This document shows, piece after piece, positions 42,552-48,446 of a DNA stretch of 48,446 nucleotides. Source of the stretch: Eubacteriaceae bacterium. GTDB lineage: Bacteria > Bacillota > Clostridia > Peptostreptococcales > Anaerovoracaceae. The DNA is taken from assembly GCA_022652985.1 (NCBI GenBank), contig JALCRY010000014.1, forward strand, positions 1 to 48,446, read 5' to 3'. The position numbers were made by a program, and so were the translations under genes. The notes beneath the pieces were generated by a model. It worked only from the letters and a program-made list of their open reading frames with translations. It did no database searches and was not told the DNA's origin. Every line of letters begins with the position of its first letter. Positions within the stretch are counted from its first letter, which is position 1.

Positions 42552-45500
42552 ATGAATATTCTAAAGAACCTGCTGATATTAGATGATAATATATCTGAAG
42601 TTGAAAAACTTAAAAAATTATACAGTGACGACTATACTGTTACGGCTGCCGGCGGACCCGACGCCGCGGCAGAGCTCGTCAGCGGGACGGAACCTTTCTC
42701 TGTACTTATCATCAGTCTTGAAAGCCGGACGTTCAGCGGTATAGATATGATACATCGCCTGATTTCTCACAGCTCCGCCGCACCGGAACATGTCATCGTC
42801 TGCGCTTCCAGCGACAACATGGAACTCGTGCATGACGCAATGGCATGTGGTGCAGACGACTGCATCATATGGCCTGCAGATATTGCATGGGACGAGACGC
42901 CGAAAAAAGGCCGCGGGACAAACAGCATGCTCCCGGCAGCCGGACATTACTGCGATACGCTCACCGGTATATACAGCAGAGCCGGATTCATCCGATCTGC
43001 CGAAATACTGCTGCAGGAAAACCCCGGGCGGCATTACAGCATCGTCTATACGGCCATCGGACATTTCAAGGTCATAAACGATCTTCTCGGGCTGGATACG
43101 GGAGACCGCATACTTAAAGCGCTCGGTTCTTTCCTGAACGATTTTGCCGGCAGCACCGGAACATGCGGGCGGCTCATGGCCGACCATTTTGTTCTTTGCA
43201 TACCTGCAGACTCATTCGATCCGGACGATTTCTACAAAATGAACGTGGAAGTCCTGCGTTCTCTTGACATTAAATACAATGTGCCTTTCAGCATCGGCAT
43301 CTACGATATAGAAGATCCCGACATGCCCGTAGAAGCGATGTGCGACAGGGCCGAAACTGCGCTTCAGGATCTGAGCGGCAATTATATGCAGCACTACGCC
43401 AGGTATGACGACAACATGAAGGAAGCAGTCGCGCTCGAACAGCAGATCACTGCAGATATGCACAATGCACTCGCCAAAGGACAGTTCTGCATATATCTGC
43501 AGCCGATATACAGTTCTGCGTCGAGAAAACTGGTCAGCGCAGAAGCACTTGTAAGATGGATACATCCGGTCAAGGGTATCATCCTGCCGGGCGAGTTCAT
43601 ACCTATTTTTGAGAAGAACGGATTTATCATTGACCTCGACAGGTATATCTGGGAACAGGCCTGTATTTATCTGCGCAATTCTCTCGAAAGCGGCATGGAG
43701 GTCGTTCCTGTTTCCGTCAATGTATCACGGGTGAATCTTTACAGTCCGGACATGACTGATTATCTGGTCAGTCTGACTTCGAAATATAATATTGCGCCGG
43801 ACCTGCTGAGGCTGGAAATCACAGAAACCGCCTATACTGAAAACCCGGCACAGATAATGACGGTCCTTCCTCAGCTGAGGAAGCGCGGCTTCAAAATACT
43901 GATGGACGATTTCGGCAGCGGATATTCTTCGCTGAACATGCTGAAAGATCTTGTCATAGATATCCTGAAGATCGATATGCGTTTTGTGGACGATATCGAA
44001 TCGTCTCCCAGGGCAGGCAGCATGATAACGAGTATTGTAAGAATGGCCCAGTGGCTCGACCTGCAGGTCATTGTCGAAGGAGTCGAAACGCGTGCGCAGT
44101 ACGATTATCTGAGAAGCATCGGCTGCGACTATATACAGGGATATTATTTTTCCAAGGCTGTGCCCGTTGTGCAGTTTGATGACCTCATGAGTTCCAGGCA
44201 GCCGTTCTGGGAAGATACTTCTTATTCCGTTGCCGCGGATTATGATTTCAACGCCTTCTGGAACGCCAATCCTGATCTCAATTACATGTTCAATCTCGTC
44301 GGCGGCATGGGTATTTATGAACTCAACGGAGATGCTCTTTCCCTCGTCCGCGCCAATGACAGTATTCTCGAACTGTTCGAAGATGATATCGATTTTGCCA
44401 GCCGCAATGTTTTCGACCTTCTTAACGGAGACGACGCCCGCCGCCTGAAAGAATCCCTGGAAGCAGCGGCCATAACCGGCAGTATACAGACGATCGAGTT
44501 GAAACGGCCCCGCCGCGGCGGCACTGTGTCATGGCTTGAAATACGCATACATGCACTGCGGCGCAGCCGGTCGGCCAGACTTTTCCTGTTCGCGATCACA
44601 GATATCACTGAGCAGAAGCTGTTCGAAGAGAAAATATCGCGCAGCAGAATGGGCGAACTCCTTGCTTCTCTGTATGATAAAGTCTTCCTGTTCAATTACA
44701 CAGCGGATACTTTTTCAACGCTGTACATCAAGGGCGATCACGCGGACCTGCTGCCGGGATCCGGCTCCATCAGCGAGGATTTCGTCAAAACATTAGGGCA
44801 GTATATCCATCCCGATTACATGGATATGTTCCTGAATATCCAGCGGCCTGACACGATCAGAAGTTATACGGAAAGCACGTCTTCCGGATCGTTCACGGAA
44901 GAACTGCTGATGAAATTCCCGGAAAGCGATGATTACCACTGGGTATCCAGAACGATACAGAAGCTCGATTCGGATGACGGGGCTGATATGTATTTCCTGT
45001 GCATCGCATATATTGATAAAATCAAGAATGCCGAATCGGCGCTCATTGAACTGAACGAGATCAGAAGCAAAGACAAGGAAAGAAGAAAATATCAGTACGT
45101 CATCGATCAGATAGAAGTCACGATCGTAGACTATGATTTCACCGAAGACGTTCTTTTCGGCTCAAAGAATTTCTCGAAATATGAAGTCTCATCCACAGCG
45201 CCGAAAATACTGGCGCATACCGCCGGCCTTTTACCGGCTGCGCATCCTGATGATGCCGGCATCATACGTGACTTCTACAAAAGAGTCGATACGGACCCTG
45301 TTGCACGGGCGGATGTCAGGCTCAAACTGGCGGGGAAAGACGAATATGAATGGTGCAAGGTCACTTTATCTCTGATCCGCGACTTTGACGGCAACAAAAT
45401 GAACTGCATCGGCACGATCATGAGCATAGATGAAGAGATGACTCAATACAATAAGCTGCGCAGTAAAATGGATCAAATGGAAGAGTATGCGCAGTCCATA

Positions 45501-47324
45501 CTGAAACAGAATGAGCTTTATCATGTGCTGATCGATGATTTCCAGACAGCCGTATTCGACTACGATCCTGTAAACGATCATATGAGTATTTCGATAGTCA
45601 TGCCTGACGGAACATTTACCGAAAAATCCGCTGACAACTATCTGACATATCTTTCCGGCTCGACGACGATCCATCCCGATTACTGGAAGCCGTTTATTTC
45701 GATATTCACCCGACTGTCCGAAAAACCGGGATCCGGCAGTATAGAATTCCTCGGCGATTACTTCGGCACGGGATTTGCATGGTGCCGCGGAGAACTGAAG
45801 AGCCTGGCAGACGAGACCGGCCTGGTGACAAGGATAGTAGGACGTATATCGGATATCAATGAAGAAACTCTTACTGCCGAAAGACTTACAGAGAACGCTC
45901 GCCGTGATTCACTCACAAAACTATATAACAGAGCAGCGGCTGAACATCTTGTCAACATGTCGCTGTCGGAACTGAGCGGCGGGATGAAAGCGGCTCTGAT
46001 GGTCATCGATATCGATGATTTCAAACACGTCAATGATACCTACGGACATCTCATGGGCGATAATTTCCTTGTGGAAATTTCCAACAGCCTGCTCCACAAT
46101 TTCAGAGAAACTGATATTATCGGACGTATCGGCGGCGATGAATTCATCATACTCCTCAGCGAGCTGAGTGATCAGTCTCTGATAGAAAGAAGAGCCCGGC
46201 AGATAATCGATCTGTTTACCAATGTCAAAATTTCAGGGATCAGCGAAACTCACTGCAGCATCGGTATCGCTCTTACAGACGACTCCCGCTCGACATATGA
46301 GAGCCTGATGGAGAAAGCGGATCTGGCGCTGTACGCCGCCAAATCTCAGGGCAAAAACAGATATGTCATCTACAGCGATTCTGACGAAGATGCTATAAAA
46401 GCGGAATCACGCAGCTACTCCAAGTCAAGCGGCAGAAACACGATCGAATCCGACAATTCGGCATATAATATTTACTTTGCACTTTTCGATCAGACGCTTA
46501 CCGCTCTTTATCATGCGGAAGATACCGAAGCTGCCGTGGATGAACTTCTTGCGGTCATCGGCAAACACTTCGGTACGAGCAGAGCCTATATCTATTCTTC
46601 CGCCGGGACTCACCGCTGGAAACTGCTGCACGAATGGCACAGCGAAGATACCGCGGTATCAGCGATGCCGATAATGGATTTCTCTGACCGGCTCGGCTAT
46701 CTCAACCGGATCAAAGACTATTTCAACGACGAAAACGTAATGTACTTCAGCGACACTTCTGTGGTGCCCGAAGCAATACGCCAAATGGTCCTGAACGAGA
46801 ATGTTTCGTCTGTAATGCATTACTTTGTTGCCGGCATCGGCAACGCCGGCGGAATAATCGGTTTCGACAATGTCCGGCAAAATAAATTCAATATGAAAGA
46901 ACAGCTCGAATCTCTTGTATTTATCTCCAAGATAATCGGCACTTTCCTCGTGAAGAACCAGCAGGCCGGCATCATCGCCGATTCACGCGATGTGTTCGCT
47001 TTCCTGTTCGAACATCAGGATGCCAGAATTTATATCATCGATCCTGATACGCGTGCCCTGATTTATTTCAATAAGACATTCGCCCGCTCATTCAGGGATA
47101 CCAGCCTCGGCGACTCATGCTACGCGGCCCTGTACGGACGCGGCACTATGTGCGAAGACTGCGGAATTATGTCCATTATGGAAGAAGGGAACCGTAATTT
47201 CTCCAATACAATTTACGATGAGCTTTCCGGCACATACGTGCATGTAGATATGATCCCTGTCGTGTTCGACAATAAGAAATGTATCTTGTGTGCGAATACG
47301 ATACTTGAGAAAAAGAAATCCTAA
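42552..47324 (+). CDS. multidomain cyclic-di-GMP signalling protein (REC-GGDEF-EAL-PAS-GGDEF-GAF-PAS)
   Basis: The 1590-residue soluble protein reads as: a receiver-like domain (1-110) with the acidic pair Asp11-Asp12, but Ser55 where the phosphorylated Asp should be and Trp107 near the usual Lys; a degenerate GGDEF (135-285, LMADH at the signature); an EAL domain (300-550) with EALVRW (331-336), Asn390, Glu422, DDFGSG (452-457), Lys473 and EGVE (509-512) intact; three PAS-like segments (570-690, 705-825, 850-1105); an intact GGDEF (1115-1275) with GGDEF at 1194-1198 and the inhibitory-site RETD at 1185-1188; a GAF-like domain (1305-1470); and a C-terminal PAS with C1523, C1534, C1537, C1577 and C1580. 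It can plausibly both make and break c-di-GMP. It is monocistronic with its own promoter; no membrane segment is visible. Confidence 0.92.
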   Translation: MNILKNLLILDDNISEVEKLKKLYSDDYTVTAAGGPDAAAELVSGTEPFSVLIISLESRTFSGIDMIHRLISHSSAAPEHVIVCASSDNMELVHDAMACGADDCIIWPADIAWDETPKKGRGTNSMLPAAGHYCDTLTGIYSRAGFIRSAEILLQENPGRHYSIVYTAIGHFKVINDLLGLDTGDRILKALGSFLNDFAGSTGTCGRLMADHFVLCIPADSFDPDDFYKMNVEVLRSLDIKYNVPFSIGIYDIEDPDMPVEAMCDRAETALQDLSGNYMQHYARYDDNMKEAVALEQQITADMHNALAKGQFCIYLQPIYSSASRKLVSAEALVRWIHPVKGIILPGEFIPIFEKNGFIIDLDRYIWEQACIYLRNSLESGMEVVPVSVNVSRVNLYSPDMTDYLVSLTSKYNIAPDLLRLEITETAYTENPAQIMTVLPQLRKRGFKILMDDFGSGYSSLNMLKDLVIDILKIDMRFVDDIESSPRAGSMITSIVRMAQWLDLQVIVEGVETRAQYDYLRSIGCDYIQGYYFSKAVPVVQFDDLMSSRQPFWEDTSYSVAADYDFNAFWNANPDLNYMFNLVGGMGIYELNGDALSLVRANDSILELFEDDIDFASRNVFDLLNGDDARRLKESLEAAAITGSIQTIELKRPRRGGTVSWLEIRIHALRRSRSARLFLFAITDITEQKLFEEKISRSRMGELLASLYDKVFLFNYTADTFSTLYIKGDHADLLPGSGSISEDFVKTLGQYIHPDYMDMFLNIQRPDTIRSYTESTSSGSFTEELLMKFPESDDYHWVSRTIQKLDSDDGADMYFLCIAYIDKIKNAESALIELNEIRSKDKERRKYQYVIDQIEVTIVDYDFTEDVLFGSKNFSKYEVSSTAPKILAHTAGLLPAAHPDDAGIIRDFYKRVDTDPVARADVRLKLAGKDEYEWCKVTLSLIRDFDGNKMNCIGTIMSIDEEMTQYNKLRSKMDQMEEYAQSILKQNELYHVLIDDFQTAVFDYDPVNDHMSISIVMPDGTFTEKSADNYLTYLSGSTTIHPDYWKPFISIFTRLSEKPGSGSIEFLGDYFGTGFAWCRGELKSLADETGLVTRIVGRISDINEETLTAERLTENARRDSLTKLYNRAAAEHLVNMSLSELSGGMKAALMVIDIDDFKHVNDTYGHLMGDNFLVEISNSLLHNFRETDIIGRIGGDEFIILLSELSDQSLIERRARQIIDLFTNVKISGISETHCSIGIALTDDSRSTYESLMEKADLALYAAKSQGKNRYVIYSDSDEDAIKAESRSYSKSSGRNTIESDNSAYNIYFALFDQTLTALYHAEDTEAAVDELLAVIGKHFGTSRAYIYSSAGTHRWKLLHEWHSEDTAVSAMPIMDFSDRLGYLNRIKDYFNDENVMYFSDTSVVPEAIRQMVLNENVSSVMHYFVAGIGNAGGIIGFDNVRQNKFNMKEQLESLVFISKIIGTFLVKNQQAGIIADSRDVFAFLFEHQDARIYIIDPDTRALIYFNKTFARSFRDTSLGDSCYAALYGRGTMCEDCGIMSIMEEGNRNFSNTIYDELSGTYVHVDMIPVVFDNKKCILCANTILEKKKS

Positions 47325-47332
47325 TATATTTA

Positions 47333-47366
47333 AAACTGCGGAGACACGATTATGTCTCCGCAGTTT
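47333..47366. terminator. bidirectional terminator
   Basis: AAACTGCGGAGACA (47333-47346), six-base loop, TGTCTCCGCAGTTT (47353-47366). It lies between the convergent ends of the GGDEF/EAL gene and the transglutaminase-like gene. Confidence 0.88.
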
Positions 47367-47386
47367 CCGGTTTGCCATCTTTATTA

Positions 47387-48446
47387 TTAAATTATTTCCC
47401 AGGCTGACTGCCCTGACAGCATCGGCAGCGTACTGCTGATCTTATGATGTTTTTTAGCTTTCGCTTTGCTCATCTTATAGAACTGCGTCTGCGTCCCGCA
47501 TTGTATTTCAGTGTCTACGTTGTAGTAGTATTTTGTACCTTTGATGACGGCATAGTTCCACGCATGCGACCACTTCGTTCCATTATTAAAGTATATGCCG
47601 CCAAGTTTGCCTGCCTCGACACCGACATGATTGCACATTACCATGAATACCATAGCCTGATCATCACATACTCCACAGCGGCTTTCCCATTTATCCGGCA
47701 TCCAGATTCCAAACGGATCGGAATAAAGGAGCTCGCCCTGCTGGAGCCTGCTGTCGCTCTTTGTCTTGAAACTCTGTATCTGAGCCTTCATCTTACTCAG
47801 ATGGAAATGCTTCTTCGGCCATTTATCTGTATAATGTCTGTGTTTGAAATACTTGCGAATGTATTTATAAATCCTTTGCACTTTCTGGTCAGAGCTCATA
47901 TTCATCTTGACGCCGGCTTCTCTGATCATAAGTTCTGCCAGATAATCCTCTTCGTCGTCTCCAGTATATATCGGCTTGAGCTGTATCTCCGCGGCTGCTT
48001 TCTTCCCGGTATCAGCGCTGCTGTTCACCTGAAATGTTTCCGTATGCGCGTTCGAAGCCTCCTGTCCGTCAGCTTCGTGTACAAATTTGATTTCTGCGGT
48101 GTATTCCCCGTCCGGAATGTATGAACCGCTGCTGAGACCCGCTGTATTATTTGCTGAAGCTTTTCCGTTCCACTTGAGATCTACGGCATAGCGTTTCTTC
48201 GTCACTGAATAAACCACATTGCTGTCTGTATTAAGTATCCGTACAGTCGTGTACCATGATTCGCTGTCTTCAGCCGGCAGAGACGTTCCCGGTTCGAAGC
48301 TTGCCCTTATGCGAAGATAATTTCCGCTTCCGGGATGAAACCCGCCGGGCGCTGCCGCAATATCTGCACCGAGAAAGTCTGCGGAAACGGTGTTGCCTTC
48401 CTCCTCATCATCCGCATGTACCGTTTCGGGCAGTAATGTAAATGAC
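47387..48446 (-). CDS. secreted transglutaminase-like protein, 5' end outside the window
   Basis: The frame is open from the right window edge to the stop at 47387, giving at least 353 residues. The first visible residues (SFTLLPETVHA, then DDEEEG) look like the end of a signal peptide with a cleavage site after VHA, so the true start is probably just beyond the edge; the GTG at 48217 is internal. A beta-rich N-terminal half is followed by a transglutaminase-like core: the nucleophile Cys in SRCGVCDDQA, His in WSHAWNYAVI and Asp in YYNVDTEI form the expected Cys-His-Asp triad. Such exported proteins are usually peptidases or cross-linking-type enzymes at the cell surface; the substrate is unknown. 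Confidence 0.8.
   Translation of the reverse strand, partial: SFTLLPETVHADDEEEGNTVSADFLGADIAAAPGGFHPGSGNYLRIRASFEPGTSLPAEDSESWYTTVRILNTDSNVVYSVTKKRYAVDLKWNGKASANNTAGLSSGSYIPDGEYTAEIKFVHEADGQEASNAHTETFQVNSSADTGKKAAAEIQLKPIYTGDDEEDYLAELMIREAGVKMNMSSDQKVQRIYKYIRKYFKHRHYTDKWPKKHFHLSKMKAQIQSFKTKSDSRLQQGELLYSDPFGIWMPDKWESRCGVCDDQAMVFMVMCNHVGVEAGKLGGIYFNNGTKWSHAWNYAVIKGTKYYYNVDTEIQCGTQTQFYKMSKAKAKKHHKISSTLPMLSGQSAWEII

Noticed and set aside
1-48446. Phage, integrase, insertion sequence or CRISPR
   Set aside because: I found no transposase or integrase motifs, no regularly spaced repeats and no terminal inverted repeats; the only sizeable repeat is the 120-bp pair near the left end.

Overview
The window looks like the chromosome of an anaerobic, amino-acid-fermenting Firmicute of the class Clostridia. 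The evidence is a single-chain pyruvate:ferredoxin oxidoreductase, an iron-sulfur two-subunit L-serine dehydratase, arginine deiminase, a butyrate/acetate-type CoA-transferase, several peptidases, a tig-clpP-clpX-lon-engB cluster, strong purine-rich Shine-Dalgarno sequences and sigma-A-type promoters. Base composition is close to half GC. A family such as Anaerovoracaceae would fit, but that placement is inference. There are no rRNA or tRNA genes, CRISPR arrays, phage genes or transposases that I can see. Almost every gene is a recognisable chromosomal gene, and most lie on the minus strand.

Layout. 1-1.65 kb: a secreted protein gene bracketed by a 120-bp direct repeat. 1.7-5.0 kb (minus): yitT, then pepT-ansA. 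5.2-5.9 kb (plus): an XRE regulator whose -10 carries a PerR/Fur-like palindrome. 6.0-12.2 kb (minus): nifJ, a CoA-transferase and an aminotransferase, probably one operon. 12.3-22.0 kb (minus): a continuous run CYTH-tig-clpP-clpX-lon-engB-DUF1232-hpt-(small ORF)-sdaAB-sdaAA between one promoter and one strong terminator. 22.1-25.2 kb (minus): an MFS exporter with a very large coiled-coil insertion, plus its MarR repressor and likely operators. 25.2-28.1 kb: pepD and arcA, divergent, apparently sharing one palindromic -35 box. 28.1-33.5 kb (minus): carA-carB-argF. 33.6-39.2 kb (minus): a THUMP RNA methyltransferase, mreB, pyrG and pyk. 39.4-40.4 kb (plus): threonine aldolase. 40.5-42.3 kb (minus): yhdT-panF. 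42.6-47.3 kb (plus): a 1590-residue GGDEF/EAL/PAS/GAF sensor. 47.4 kb to the window edge (minus): the 3' part of a secreted transglutaminase-like protein.

How the genes work together. Peptidases (PepT, PepD) and asparaginase release amino acids. Serine dehydratase and threonine aldolase feed pyruvate and glycine/acetaldehyde. The aminotransferase, PFOR and CoA-transferase can take amino acids through oxo-acids to acyl-CoA and carboxylate. Arginine deiminase and ornithine carbamoyltransferase could run arginine catabolism, although no carbamate kinase is present here. CarAB, OTC and PyrG tie carbamoyl phosphate to arginine and pyrimidine synthesis. No obvious new defence or biosynthetic system is present. 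The least ordinary items are the MFS protein with its roughly 390-residue coiled-coil insert, the 120-bp repeat around the secreted protein, a small ORF coupled to sdaAB, intrinsic terminators that sit directly against the ribosome-binding site of the next gene, and the large cyclic-di-GMP protein with degenerate receiver and first GGDEF domains.
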